From Litorimonas sp039975855 (GTDB lineage Bacteria; Pseudomonadota; Alphaproteobacteria; Caulobacterales; Maricaulaceae): a stretch of DNA of 64,000 nt. Position 1 is the stretch's first letter, and every line of letters begins with the position of its first letter. The position numbers and the translations under genes are program-made. This document shows positions 1 to 8,814 of this stretch, in pieces. Below the pieces are notes generated by a model, which was not told where the DNA came from, did no database searches, and worked only from the letters and a program-made list of their open reading frames with translations. The stretch spans positions 1 through 64,000 of the forward strand of contig JBDWGH010000004.1 in NCBI GenBank assembly GCA_039975855.1. Direction: 5' to 3'.

Positions 1-138
1 GTCAATCTGATCATAGGCTTGGAAATCACCGAAATACTTCGTGATCGCTGCCGTCAATGTCGTCTTACCATGGTCAACGTGACCAATCGTGCCGATGTTA
101 GCATGCGGCTTAGTCCGCTCAAACTTCTCTTTTGCCAT
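1..138 (-). CDS. tuf: Elongation factor Tu, N-terminal part (cut by window edge)
   Basis: The minus strand from the ATG at 138 reads MAKEKFERTKPHANIGTIGH and continues into the G1 GTP-binding loop GHVDHGKTTLT, the unmistakable start of EF-Tu, the GTPase that delivers aminoacyl-tRNA to the ribosome. Only 46 residues lie in the window; the rest is beyond base 1. Two tRNA genes lie upstream on the same strand (265-465), an arrangement common for bacterial tuf, so co-transcription is likely. Nothing looks unusual in the visible part. Confidence 0.97.
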   Translation of the reverse strand, partial: MAKEKFERTKPHANIGTIGHVDHGKTTLTAAITKYFGDFQAYDQID

Positions 139-264
139 GTCGTATCTCACTCACATGTTGTGACCTTGGCACCCTCATGGTGACGTGGTCGATTAAGAAT
201 TTAGTAACCCCAACCCCCGACAGTGGGAGTAAGAGCCGGCCCTCTCCACAATGGAGAAGAAACT

Positions 265-338
265 TGGAGCGGGCGGCGAGAATCGAACTCGCGTCATCAG
301 CTTGGAAGGCTGAGGTCTTACCACTACACAACGCCCGC
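265..338 (-). tRNA. tRNA-Gly (anticodon TCC)
   Basis: Read on the minus strand, the acceptor arms GCGGGCG (338-332) and CGCCCGC (275-269) pair perfectly. The anticodon loop CTTCCAA gives anticodon TCC, and the T-arm carries GTTCGATTC. The discriminator T (268) is followed by an encoded CCA (267-265). It lies between tRNA-Tyr and tuf on the same strand. Confidence 0.96.
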
Positions 339-380
339 TGTGTTATTTTTACTCGCTTTAGACTTTTCGTTAGAGGCTGG

Positions 381-465
381 TGGTGGAGGGGATTGGATTC
401 GAACCAATGTACACATAGTGATCAGATTTACAGTCTGACGCCTTTAACCACTCGGCCACCCCTCC
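381..465 (-). tRNA. tRNA-Tyr (anticodon GTA)
   Basis: A minus-strand class II tRNA with a long variable arm. The acceptor arms GGAGGGG (465-459) and CCCCTCC (391-385) pair. The anticodon loop CTGTAAA gives GTA. The T-arm carries GGTTCGAATCC, and ACCA is encoded at 384-381. It heads the tRNA-Tyr, tRNA-Gly, tuf group. Confidence 0.96.
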
Positions 466-596
466 ATTTGATAGTCTCGTTGGTTAAACGGGACCTTTCC
501 TTGCCTCCAACAAAAAACGCTCTGTCACTTCGCGGTGAAAGCTGTTAGCCGCGTCGTTCACAGAGTCGATGTCTAAACTTCGCCGGACCTATAAAG

Positions 597-1523
597 ATGA
601 AAAATCCCTCGCGCAATAGGCAGTCGCAAAGAAAAACAGGGCGAAAGCCCGGTTCTGACGGCCAAAAAATGAACCTCCGCAGTCGCGGCATGAAAGGTGC
701 AGCCCCCGATAGCCCTAAACGGGCCGCCGGAATGCGATCTCATGGCGCGACATCATCGCCTCGATCGCCCAAAAAACGCGGGAATGCCAAGCATGAAGGT
801 GGATCTGGTTGGATTTACGGCTCTCATGCCTGCCTCGCTGCCCTGTCAAATCCGCGCCGAACAATCCATGAACTCTTGCTGACAGAATCAGCGGCCAACC
901 GTCTCGACCTGCCCAGGGGTGCTATCGTACCTCAAGTCGTGGAGCCGCAATATATTGACCGCAAACTTCCGCGCGGCACAGTTCATCAAGGAATCGCGCT
1001 AAAAGCCGCCCCATTGGAATGGCCCGCGCTGGAGGTTTTGGCGGAAGCGGCGCCAGATAATGGGCTCATCCTCGTCCTCGACCAAATCACCGATCCACAT
1101 AATGTTGGGGCCATGCTCCGACTCTCTTCCGCTTTCGGCGTCACGGCGCTGGTTATGCAGACCCGCAAAGCCCCGCCACTGGCTGGGTCATTAGCAAAAG
1201 TCGCAGTTGGCTGTTTGGAAACCATCCCAGTTTGTTTGGAAACCAACATCGCCAACACGTTATTAAACCTGCAACGCATAGGCTGGACAGTGACAGGATT
1301 GGCTGGCGAGACGGAGCTGGATTTATCCGACGCCCTCCACCCAGGAACTAAACAAGTGATCGTTATGGGCGCGGAAGGCCCAGGCCTACGGGATCGTGTT
1401 CGAAAAACCTGCGATCAGCTGGCAAGAATTCCGATGAGCAGCCGCGCAGTAGCAGGAGAAGCGGAAAGTTTGAACGTGGCAACAGCCGCTGGGATTGCGC
1501 TGTACGAGGCGCGGCGAGGTTAA
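597..1523 (+). CDS. rlmB: TrmH/SpoU-family 23S rRNA (guanosine-2'-O)-methyltransferase, RlmB-like
   Basis: 308 residues. The first 75 or so are Lys/Arg/Ser-rich, low in complexity and probably disordered. A substrate-binding domain follows (starting YGSHACLAALSN), then the SPOUT catalytic domain with the three SpoU motifs: LDQITDPHNVGAMLRLSS, VMGAEGPGLR and SLNVATAAGIALYE. The family methylates the 2'-O of a conserved guanosine in 23S rRNA (G2251 in E. coli) using S-adenosylmethionine, with a knotted cofactor site. The ATG at 597 has no strong Shine-Dalgarno, so a later start that removes part of the basic tail is possible. The gene stands alone, convergent with the DUF805 gene 8 bp downstream. 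The symbol rests on family architecture; the exact target base is inferred. Confidence 0.88.
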   Translation: MKNPSRNRQSQRKTGRKPGSDGQKMNLRSRGMKGAAPDSPKRAAGMRSHGATSSPRSPKKRGNAKHEGGSGWIYGSHACLAALSNPRRTIHELLLTESAANRLDLPRGAIVPQVVEPQYIDRKLPRGTVHQGIALKAAPLEWPALEVLAEAAPDNGLILVLDQITDPHNVGAMLRLSSAFGVTALVMQTRKAPPLAGSLAKVAVGCLETIPVCLETNIANTLLNLQRIGWTVTGLAGETELDLSDALHPGTKQVIVMGAEGPGLRDRVRKTCDQLARIPMSSRAVAGEAESLNVATAAGIALYEARRG

Positions 1524-1531
1524 AATAAGAG

Positions 1532-2005
1532 CTAGCCAAAAACCGAGGCCATTTCAGGTGACTTGGGATTTGGCCCATACGCGTTAGTATGAGGCTGGCT
1601 ATCTTTTATAAGGAATAAGAGCAAACCGAACCAGTAGATCGTAGCTGCGAACATGAGGACAACCATAAACCCGCCACTGGAAAAACCGTCCAAAAAAACA
1701 TCTATATATAGTAGATAGAACACAAAATTCGGAAGCTGCCACCAGCCCGACCGACCAATATCGTGCAAACGGCGGGCTGTTACTGCCGCAATTGGCACAA
1801 TGGTCAATGTGTCAACTAATAACGCCATTGGCGTGACATCGGATTCCATCCAATCATATCCCAAAATCAAATTGTCGAACATTGTAGCGACAATAGTGGT
1901 CACAATCACGAACAACTGAAACCACCAAAACTCGGACCGCATCGCGCGACCCTTGAAAACGAAGTATTTTTTAAAGCAAGTTTTGATGGATTCGATGAAG
2001 GTCAT
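1532..2005 (-). CDS. DUF805 inner-membrane protein (second of a tandem pair)
   Basis: 157 residues. The family is recognised from the N-terminal FKGRAMRSEFWWFQLF (basic-aromatic block before the first membrane helix) and the central RRLHDIGRSGWWQL motif, with a PNPKS element near the C-terminus. About four hydrophobic segments are visible. DUF805 proteins (YhaH/YhaI type) are small inner-membrane proteins of unknown biochemical role. The ATG at 2005 lies 38 bp after the stop of another DUF805 gene on the same strand, so the two form a probable two-gene unit and may have arisen by duplication; their sequences have diverged well outside the motifs. Confidence 0.88.
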   Translation of the reverse strand: MTFIESIKTCFKKYFVFKGRAMRSEFWWFQLFVIVTTIVATMFDNLILGYDWMESDVTPMALLVDTLTIVPIAAVTARRLHDIGRSGWWQLPNFVFYLLYIDVFLDGFSSGGFMVVLMFAATIYWFGLLLFLIKDSQPHTNAYGPNPKSPEMASVFG

Positions 2006-2042
2006 GCGTTTGCGCTACGACACTGAAACCACAACCTCAAGG

Positions 2043-2465
2043 TCAACCAAACTCATCTACATCGCTAAAGACATCTACATAATGTGGATCATTGCCAAAG
2101 CGATTGGGTCCGGGCGTTCCTTTTTTCGCGCAGATGAAACACATAAAAACAAAACCTAAGCCTAACGGAAGAAAATACAGGCACGCCCACCATCCACTCA
2201 TATCAAGATCATGCAAACGTCGGATCGTGACGGAAATGACTGCCAGTAAAAGCGGTACGTAGAACAAAACAAATATGAAATTCAGCACATTATAAAGAGC
2301 GCTGCCTTCACCTCCCTCGGAGAAAAATTGATTTTCTACGATCGCGGCGAATACAACTCCGCCAATGAGCGTGGCGAATACCCACCAATATTCACTGCGC
2401 GAGGCACGAGATTTGAAATTTGCAATATTCCGAAAAGCGGAGAGGTTAGCGGAAAGCGGGTTCAT
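2043..2465 (-). CDS. DUF805 inner-membrane protein (first of a tandem pair)
   Basis: 140 residues with the family hallmarks: FKSRASRSEYWWVF at the N-terminal membrane entry, RRLHDLDMSGWWACLY in the middle and GPNRFGNDPHY near the end. It has four likely membrane helices and no signal peptide. It is transcribed away from the DUF1295 gene (start 2562), the two sharing a divergent promoter region of about 95 bp. Function is unknown for the family, and nothing in the neighbourhood narrows it down. Confidence 0.88.
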   Translation of the reverse strand: MNPLSANLSAFRNIANFKSRASRSEYWWVFATLIGGVVFAAIVENQFFSEGGEGSALYNVLNFIFVLFYVPLLLAVISVTIRRLHDLDMSGWWACLYFLPLGLGFVFMCFICAKKGTPGPNRFGNDPHYVDVFSDVDEFG

Positions 2466-2561
2466 ATATTCAGCCTACCGTCTAAAGATGGTATTGCAAA
2501 ATAAAGCGCCACTTACCTTGTCTAGCGCGTATATAAGTCAAAGCCTTTGGGGAAATCTAAC

Positions 2562-3482
2562 ATGCTATCCGATATTTTAGTGTATCTCATTCATTCTGCC
2601 GTTGTCGTATTCGGCGCAGTGACACTCCTTTGGGCCATCAGCGTTGCAGCAAAAGATGCGAGTCTTGTCGATATATTTTGGGGCTTTGGGTTCCTACTCG
2701 TCGGAGCGGTCTGTCTCTACCTCGTACCTATGAAAACACCTTACCTCATCTTGTTGGCGGCTATGCCAATCATCTGGGGTCTTCGCCTGACGCTCTACCT
2801 TGCGAAACGAAATCTCGGCCACGGTGAGGACAAGCGATATGTAAACATGCAGAAACGAGCGGCCAAAAAAGGTGTAAGCGAAATGGCTTGGCGTTTACGG
2901 ACGCTGCTCTCGGTCTATTGGGGACAAGGCCTGTTGATAATGATTGTCAGCTCACCTGTTTGGGTGGCGATGGCGACGGGTTGGTTGTTTCCAGAGGCAA
3001 TTATTGGCTTTGATGAAGCCGCAAGCAATGGTCAGATAAGCGCTGAACGCTTTTCTGAAATCCAAAGAAACTTCCGCGAACCTTTACCAATCGGGACTCT
3101 CACCATCCTCGGTGCCCTCCTTTGGCTAATCGGCTTCCTTTTCGAAGCCATTGGCGATGCACAACTCGCGAGCTTCCTCAAAAAGAACAAGGGCTATGAC
3201 GGACCTGCGGATGAAAAACCCGTGATGGATAAAGGCCTGTGGAAATATACGCGCCACCCGAATTATTTCGGCAATGCTTGTATGTGGTGGGGGATTTGGA
3301 TTGTGGCCTGCTCGGCACCGTGGGGATGGGCGACAATTTTTGGACCCATCATCATGACGTTGCTGCTAACGAAGGTATCAGGCCGCGATCTGCTGGAGCG
3401 CGACATGGGCCGCCGGAAAAATTATCAGGATTATATCGAACGCACCAGCGGGTTCTTCCCAATGCCGCCGAAGAAGGGCTAA
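2562..3482 (+). CDS. DUF1295 / steroid 5-alpha-reductase-like membrane enzyme
   Basis: 306 residues, polytopic. The C-terminal part KGLWKYTRHPNYFGNACMWW, followed by LLTKVSGRDLLERDMGRR, is the conserved NADPH/substrate region of the steroid-reductase / isoprenylcysteine-methyltransferase-like fold (DUF1295). I chose the ATG at 2562 because GGGGA sits 8 bp upstream; a TTG at 2547 would add five residues and lies inside the leader. Members are usually annotated as putative reductases with no defined substrate; that is family inference, not sequence proof. It is divergent from the DUF805 pair and convergent with rpoN across a strong stem-loop. Confidence 0.87.
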   Translation: MLSDILVYLIHSAVVVFGAVTLLWAISVAAKDASLVDIFWGFGFLLVGAVCLYLVPMKTPYLILLAAMPIIWGLRLTLYLAKRNLGHGEDKRYVNMQKRAAKKGVSEMAWRLRTLLSVYWGQGLLIMIVSSPVWVAMATGWLFPEAIIGFDEAASNGQISAERFSEIQRNFREPLPIGTLTILGALLWLIGFLFEAIGDAQLASFLKKNKGYDGPADEKPVMDKGLWKYTRHPNYFGNACMWWGIWIVACSAPWGWATIFGPIIMTLLLTKVSGRDLLERDMGRRKNYQDYIERTSGFFPMPPKKG

Positions 3483-3516
3483 AGCCCACCCGAAACCTTA
3501 TGGCTTCGGCGCTCCA

Positions 3517-3545
3517 CTGAAATTCATCCCTCAGATGAATTTCGG
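3517..3545. terminator. Stem-loop between convergent DUF1295 and rpoN genes
   Basis: CTGAAATTCATC (3517-3528) and GATGAATTTCGG (3534-3545) form a 12-bp stem with one G-T pair and a 5-base loop. It sits exactly between two convergent stop codons (3482 and 3549). There is no T-run, so it may be a bidirectional transcript end or RNA-stabilising hairpin rather than a classical intrinsic terminator. Confidence 0.5.
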
Positions 3546-3548
3546 CAG

Positions 3549-5027
3549 TTACGCGTGCTTGAAAATCCTGCGACGTTCTACGCTGGACGGAATTCCGAGC
3601 GCTTCACGATATTTGGCAACTGTGCGGCGAGCAATATCAATGCCTTGATCGCGCAAAAGCTGAACCATTTTATCATCCGAAACAATGGTTGTGGCCGTTT
3701 CTTCCGAAATCAAAATCTTGATCTTGTGCCGAACAGCTTCTGCTGAATGCCCTTCCCCGCCGTCGAGACTCGGAATCGCTGCCGTGAAGAAAAATTTCAA
3801 CTCAAATAAGCCTCGCGGGGTATGCATATATTTGCCAGACGTGACGCGGCTAACCGTGCTTTCATGCATTTCAATCGCGTCGGCCACATCGCGCAATTTC
3901 AAGGGACGAAGATGGTCAATCCCGAAAGCAAAGAATCCGTCTTGTTGTTTAACAATTTCGGAACTGACTTTCAGGATTGTTCGGGCGCGCTGGTCTAGTG
4001 ATTTCACTAACCAATTCGCATCTGCATGACAGTCAGAGATAAAGGTACGGGCGTCATCATTGTCACCTCCCGCCTTCTTAATCTCATTGTAATAACGCTT
4101 ATTGACCAAGACTCGAGGTAGCGTATCTGCGTTTAATTCTACCGACCAGCCGCCATTGGGCGTTTCGCGAATGAATACATCAGGTTCAACTACGCCCGCC
4201 ATTGTTCCACCGAAGGCTTGACCCGGTTTTGGCGATAATTTCCGCAGCAACTCAATCATCGACTTCAACTGCTCCATCTTTACGCCGCATGTTTTGGACA
4301 GTTTCGACAAGTCATGCTTTGCAAGCATCGCCAAATTATCCAGAAGCAACTGCATGGGTGTATCAAGCGCATTCATTTCGCGCAGCTGTAGGCCCAAACA
4401 TTCAGACAAGGACGTCGCAAATAATCCTGTTGGTTCCAGCGTTTGGAGTTGCAACAAAATCGATGAAATACGGGTTTCACCCACACCAAGATTTTCAGCC
4501 GCTTCTGACGTGCTCATCCGCATATAGCCGGCATCATCCACCTGCCCGGCCAAATAATCAGCAACAAGCCTGTCTCGTTCGGAAAGCCGCAAATGCGCCA
4601 TTTGGCTTTGAATGTGGTCACTTAGCGTTATGTCGGCTGCGCTGTTAGCCATGGGGTCGTAGTCACCGGAACCTGAAAAACTGCCGCTCGTATTATTACG
4701 TGACCAATCCACTGATCCGCCAACATCTGCTGCTGTAGATTCTGGGTCCAGTGCGTGATCAGGTGTGTCCATGTCTGACACAGCCGCGCCGGATGACACT
4801 GTGTCAGCGGAGATCGTCTCGGCCTCAGACACGTTCTCGGCCTCTTCGCCGCGCCGATTCTCATCCCCAGTGCCGCGTTCCAGCAGCGGATTTTTCTCTA
4901 ATTGCTCTTCGACAAAGGCCGATAGCTCAATATTAGAAAGCTGCAGCAGCTTGATCGCTTGCTGCAATTGCGGCGTCATGGCGAGCTGTGCGCCCTGCCG
5001 TGCCTGTAATTTTGGGGCCAAAGCCAT
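3549..5027 (-). CDS. rpoN: RNA polymerase sigma-54 factor
   Basis: 492 residues from the ATG at 5027 (AGGTG six bases upstream); a GTG at 5033 would add two residues but lacks a spaced ribosome site. Region I is the Gln/Leu-rich block MTPQLQQAIKLLQLSNIELS that contacts activators. An acidic region II follows (about residues 52-110, rich in Glu, Asp, Ser). Then come the core-binding domain, the HTH-containing promoter-binding domain and the invariant RpoN box ARRTVAKYRE near the C-terminus. Sigma-54 directs transcription from -24/-12 promoters and needs AAA+ activators. No activator gene, hpf or ptsN lies next to it, unlike the rpoN cluster of many proteobacteria. It is divergent from trpF. 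Confidence 0.97.
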   Translation of the reverse strand: MALAPKLQARQGAQLAMTPQLQQAIKLLQLSNIELSAFVEEQLEKNPLLERGTGDENRRGEEAENVSEAETISADTVSSGAAVSDMDTPDHALDPESTAADVGGSVDWSRNNTSGSFSGSGDYDPMANSAADITLSDHIQSQMAHLRLSERDRLVADYLAGQVDDAGYMRMSTSEAAENLGVGETRISSILLQLQTLEPTGLFATSLSECLGLQLREMNALDTPMQLLLDNLAMLAKHDLSKLSKTCGVKMEQLKSMIELLRKLSPKPGQAFGGTMAGVVEPDVFIRETPNGGWSVELNADTLPRVLVNKRYYNEIKKAGGDNDDARTFISDCHADANWLVKSLDQRARTILKVSSEIVKQQDGFFAFGIDHLRPLKLRDVADAIEMHESTVSRVTSGKYMHTPRGLFELKFFFTAAIPSLDGGEGHSAEAVRHKIKILISEETATTIVSDDKMVQLLRDQGIDIARRTVAKYREALGIPSSVERRRIFKHA

Positions 5028-5189
5028 ACCCACACCTAAATCTGTTCACCATGTCGGTTTTTCCCGACTTAAGAGCATCCATAGAACAGAAGACTTAATA
5101 TCTGGTTTGCGGCACGGAAATTGCTTGGGGCTCTTTTCAAGCGGGCATTTTTCTTTGCGTGCTTCCCGATTAAAGACTAAGCGCGGCCT

Positions 5190-5822
5190 ATGAATACGCG
5201 CGTAAAAATATGCGGTCTAACCCGACCTGAAGACGTGGCTATCGCAGTTGAAAACGGCGCAAGTTTCCTCGGATTTATCGTTGAATGCCCATCCAAAAGA
5301 CGGCTCAGCATTGCCGAAGCGGCCAGGCTAGCCCAACCTATTCCGGGCGTCGGACGTGTGGCGGTTACAGTTAATCCTGATGATGATTTGATTGACCGGA
5401 TCCTATCCGAAATGAAACCCGACTTCATCCAGCTCCATGGCGACGAAACACCGGCCCGCGCCGCGGAGATTGCCCAGAAATGCCCAATCATAAAGGCCGT
5501 TGGCATTGCCTCAGGCGAGGACATGAAAACCTCCGAAACCTTCGCAGGGATTGCTGACTTTCTGCTCTATGATGCCAAGCCTCCGAAAGGCGAAGCCGTA
5601 CGCGGCGGGCATGGCGTCGCCATTGACTGGAGCATTATCGCTCGCGCGCCGACGCCCAAAACCTTTGCCGTTGCAGGCGGGTTAACCCCTGACAATGTGG
5701 CGCAGGCAATTACTGCCACGCTGGCGCCAATCGTCGATGTCAGCTCTGGTGTTGAAGCCAGCGCAGGCGTAAAGGACCACTCGAAAATCAACGCTTTTAT
5801 GGACGCTGTTCGCAATGGGTAA
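5190..5822 (+). CDS. trpF: Phosphoribosylanthranilate isomerase
   Basis: 210 residues, a complete single-domain (beta/alpha)8 barrel. The N-terminal VKICGLTRPEDV carries the catalytic Cys; FIQLHGDE and the C-terminal AGGLTPDNV phosphate-binding loop and VDVSSGVE motif are all present. TrpF catalyses the Amadori rearrangement of N-(5-phosphoribosyl)anthranilate in tryptophan synthesis. The ribosome site before ATG 5190 is weak. Its last codons overlap trpB by 8 nt, indicating translational coupling. It is the first gene of the trpF-trpB-...-trpA block. Confidence 0.97.
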   Translation: MNTRVKICGLTRPEDVAIAVENGASFLGFIVECPSKRRLSIAEAARLAQPIPGVGRVAVTVNPDDDLIDRILSEMKPDFIQLHGDETPARAAEIAQKCPIIKAVGIASGEDMKTSETFAGIADFLLYDAKPPKGEAVRGGHGVAIDWSIIARAPTPKTFAVAGGLTPDNVAQAITATLAPIVDVSSGVEASAGVKDHSKINAFMDAVRNG

Positions 5823-7047
5823 TCACTCTGAAACTAATAAGGCTTTTCCGGATGAAAATGGTCGCTTTGGCGATTTCGGCGGGCGCTATGTCGCCGAGAC
5901 GCTCATGCCGCCCATCCTCGAGCTTGAAAAAGCCTATGAGGAGGCCAAGGCCGATCCTGCGTTCCAAGAAGAACTCGATTACTTCATGACGCATTATGTG
6001 GGCCGCCCCAGCCCACTTTATTTTGCGGAACGCCTTACCGAGCATGCGGGCGGCGCGAAGATTTATTTCAAACGCGATGAGTTGAACCACACCGGCGCGC
6101 ACAAGATCAATAATTGCATGGGTCAACTTTTGCTCGCCAAACGTATGGGCAAGAAACGCATCATTGCTGAAACAGGCGCAGGCCAGCACGGCGTGGCAAC
6201 AGCAACAGTTGCGGCGCGCCTCGGCATGGAATGTATCGTCTATATGGGCGCGGTCGATATTGTGCGGCAAAAACCAAATGTGTTCCGCATGCGCCTCCTA
6301 GGCGCCGAAGTTCGGGCCGTACATTCCGGCACGGCGACTTTGAAAGACGCGATGAACGAAGCCTTACGCGATTGGGTCACCAATGTCGGCGAAACATTTT
6401 ATTGCATCGGCACCGTTGCTGGCCCGCATCCCTACCCGGCCATGGTTCGAGATTTCCAAGCCGTGATTGGCCGCGAAGCCAAAGCGCAAATTCTTGAGGC
6501 CGAAGGTCGCCTGCCCGACGCTGCTGTCGCCTGTATTGGCGGAGGATCAAATGCGATGGGCCTGTTCCATGAATTAGTTCCGCATAAAGAGGTACGCCTC
6601 ATCGGCGTTGAAGCCGCAGGAAAGGGCGTGAAGTCAGGTCTACATGCCGCGTCTTTGACCGGTGGTTCGCCGGGTATTTTGCATGGCAATCGCACTTACC
6701 TTCTTCAAGACGAACACGGACAAATCGCCGATGCGCATTCGATTTCAGCGGGTCTTGATTACCCGGGGATCGGGCCAGAGCATTCCTATCTCCACGATAT
6801 TGGCCGAGCAGAATATGTTAGCGCCACAGACGACGAAGCCCTGCATTGGTTCCAAGAATGCGCGCGCCTCGAAGGTATCCTCCCGGCCTTAGAACCCAGC
6901 CACGCCCTTCCCCGAACCGTTGAGCTCGCCAAAGACCTCGGCAAGGACGGCCTTATCATCATGAACATGTGCGGCCGCGGCGATAAAGATGTCTTCACGA
7001 TTGCGGAGGCGTTGGGGGAACATATTTCGGCGGGCACTGAGGGTTGA
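5815..7047 (+). CDS. trpB: Tryptophan synthase beta chain
   Basis: 410 residues, normal length for TrpB. ELNHTGAHKINNC contains the Schiff-base lysine (Lys97 here) that holds pyridoxal phosphate; CIGGGSNAMG is the phosphate-binding Gly-rich loop, and the GRFGDFGGRYVAETLMPP N-terminus is typical of TrpB1. It joins indole and serine to make tryptophan in the alpha2-beta2 complex. It overlaps trpF by 8 nt at the start and the following lipoprotein gene by 4 nt at the stop. Its partner trpA is not next but about 2.6 kb downstream, behind three unrelated genes. Confidence 0.98.
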   Translation: MGNHSETNKAFPDENGRFGDFGGRYVAETLMPPILELEKAYEEAKADPAFQEELDYFMTHYVGRPSPLYFAERLTEHAGGAKIYFKRDELNHTGAHKINNCMGQLLLAKRMGKKRIIAETGAGQHGVATATVAARLGMECIVYMGAVDIVRQKPNVFRMRLLGAEVRAVHSGTATLKDAMNEALRDWVTNVGETFYCIGTVAGPHPYPAMVRDFQAVIGREAKAQILEAEGRLPDAAVACIGGGSNAMGLFHELVPHKEVRLIGVEAAGKGVKSGLHAASLTGGSPGILHGNRTYLLQDEHGQIADAHSISAGLDYPGIGPEHSYLHDIGRAEYVSATDDEALHWFQECARLEGILPALEPSHALPRTVELAKDLGKDGLIIMNMCGRGDKDVFTIAEALGEHISAGTEG

Positions 7048-7541
7048 AACTTCTGGGCCTAAGGTTTGCCGCAATCTTGACCATTGCTAGCGGCTTAGGT
7101 TGCGGAAAACCCTCCCATAACAAAATAGAAAGAGTAATTCTCGGCGACGGTTTAATAGACATCCCTGTCATCGAAGGCTCATTTCTCACAGACGACTGCG
7201 AGGCAGCAAAGAGCTTTGTCTTCACGTCTGATGTGGCCTGCGTTGCTTATCCATTTAACCAGACTCGTGACAGTGTAGTTGATTGGGGCAGTGAATATTT
7301 AAAGCAACTGACAAATTCTGGTTGGGTTCTACAGTTCGAGGACAATCAAATATTTTCGCTGGTGAAACCAATGAACGAAGACTGCTATTATCACATGAAC
7401 ATGATCAGTTGGGTGCAAGCGAGTATGACTCAATCGGAAGCCTATCAAATGACTGGATCGCTTGACGGAATTACGAACGGAGTTTTCCTTTTTGTAAACG
7501 GCAGCGAACCTATATGTGAAACTAAACGACGCACGGAATAA
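7044..7541 (+). CDS. Putative lipoprotein, unknown function, inserted after trpB
   Basis: 165 residues. It begins with a TTG whose last two bases are shared with the trpB stop (TTGA); no ATG occurs until far inside the protein, so this start is likely and implies coupling to trpB translation. The N-terminus is a lipoprotein signal ending IASGLGC with the lipidated Cys at residue 20. The mature part has several cysteines (DDCEAAK, DVACVAY, EDCYYH, EPICET) that could form disulfides in the periplasm. I recognise no family. It looks more AT-rich than trpB and is absent from the usual trpFBA order, which suggests a lineage-specific addition. Confidence 0.6.
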   Translation: MKLLGLRFAAILTIASGLGCGKPSHNKIERVILGDGLIDIPVIEGSFLTDDCEAAKSFVFTSDVACVAYPFNQTRDSVVDWGSEYLKQLTNSGWVLQFEDNQIFSLVKPMNEDCYYHMNMISWVQASMTQSEAYQMTGSLDGITNGVFLFVNGSEPICETKRRTE

Positions 7542-7611
7542 CCCAACGTATTTACTAGTATTTGCGGGCACCTAACATCTAATGTAGTCTTCCCATAAAG
7601 GGAGCGCGCCA

Positions 7612-8808
7612 ATGTCCTACACTATCGAGAGCCAAGCCGCCGGACGGCACATCCTCCCTGACCTGACGCGCGCATTCGCGGTGCTCGGCATCGTCCTCGT
7701 CAATGTCGCCTATCTCGCTTGGCCGGGTGAAGTCACTTACCATGACGGAGGGCTAATCACCTCTTTGGACACAGCCTCTTACTTCGGTGTGAATGCGCTA
7801 TTCCTGTTTAAGGCTTACACGCTTTTCTCGCTGATGTTTGGTGTCGGTCTGGCCTATCAAATGCAAAGTGCGGAAAGACGCGGCCTACCTTTTGGACGGC
7901 GCTATATCAGGCGGCTTCTGGGTCTACTAATCCTTGGCGTTTTACATGTCACATTTGCATTCACGGGGGACGTCCTAATTGTGTACGCTCTCATGGGTGC
8001 GATATTATACGCATTTAGAAACAAGCCCGTTAAATCGCTTTTGCGGTGGGGCATTGCGCTGATCATCTTGCAAATCCTTATTGTGCTGGCTTTTGCGGGC
8101 GCGCTCTATGCGGGCGAGACCTACGCGCCGGACGAGATGGCGAAAAGCGTCACAGAGATGAAAGCCAATTTCCCAAAATATTATGCCATTTTTGGCGAAG
8201 GCGGTTTCTCAGAAATCGCTCGACAAAGATGGACTGACTGGGTTGGATATCTTGCTTTTGCGGGCCCCACACAAATGCCCGGTATTCTCGCGTTTTTTAT
8301 TCTCGGCCTCGCCCTAGTCAAAAGCGGTGCCATCGCGAATCCGAATGCCGGTTTATGGAAAAAGGCGCGCTGGGTAGCCTTACCCATTGGCCTCCTGATC
8401 AGCCTCTTTGCGGCCTATTTAACAACCACAATTGAGAACCCGATTTCGAGCGGCGCCACCTTAGGCATGGCGCTCATCATAATTGGCGCGCCTTTTTCGA
8501 CACTCGGCTATATGGGTTTAATCGCGAAATGGGCGGCCGGGCAGGATAGCGGATTGCGCACCTTTATCGCACGGGGCGGAACGGCAACCCTGACAGCATA
8601 TCTCCTTCAGTCCCTAATCTTGTCGTGGATCTTTTGCGGATATGGCTTGGGCCTTTACGGGAAAATTGGCGCGGCCGGATGTATCGGAATTGCAGCGGCC
8701 ACCGGAATATTCACACTTTGTTTTGCCAGTCTTTGGCGAAAGAAGTTTGCGCGCGGACCTTTCGAATATCTCCTCCGACGCTTTACCTACTGGGGCTCGG
8801 TGCGGTAA
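7612..8808 (+). CDS. DUF418 / YeiB-like multi-pass membrane protein
   Basis: 398 residues. AGGGAGCG lies 7-8 bases before ATG 7612. The start LPDLTRAFAVLGIVLVNVAY is the conserved first helix of the DUF418 (YeiB) family, related to membrane acyltransferases of the heparan-acetyltransferase clan. About ten hydrophobic segments follow, with FSLMFGVGLAYQMQ and the C-terminal DUF418 region (GGTATLTAYLLQSL). YeiB-like proteins are suspected transporters or acyltransferases; no substrate is shown here. It lies 70 bp after the lipoprotein and 6 bp before the DUF3445 gene, all within the split trp operon. Confidence 0.85.
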   Translation: MSYTIESQAAGRHILPDLTRAFAVLGIVLVNVAYLAWPGEVTYHDGGLITSLDTASYFGVNALFLFKAYTLFSLMFGVGLAYQMQSAERRGLPFGRRYIRRLLGLLILGVLHVTFAFTGDVLIVYALMGAILYAFRNKPVKSLLRWGIALIILQILIVLAFAGALYAGETYAPDEMAKSVTEMKANFPKYYAIFGEGGFSEIARQRWTDWVGYLAFAGPTQMPGILAFFILGLALVKSGAIANPNAGLWKKARWVALPIGLLISLFAAYLTTTIENPISSGATLGMALIIIGAPFSTLGYMGLIAKWAAGQDSGLRTFIARGGTATLTAYLLQSLILSWIFCGYGLGLYGKIGAAGCIGIAAATGIFTLCFASLWRKKFARGPFEYLLRRFTYWGSVR

Positions 8809-8814
8809 CTTTCG

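Noticed and set aside
2547..2561. TTG start for the DUF1295 gene
   Set aside because: It overlaps the ribosome site GGGGA that serves ATG 2562.
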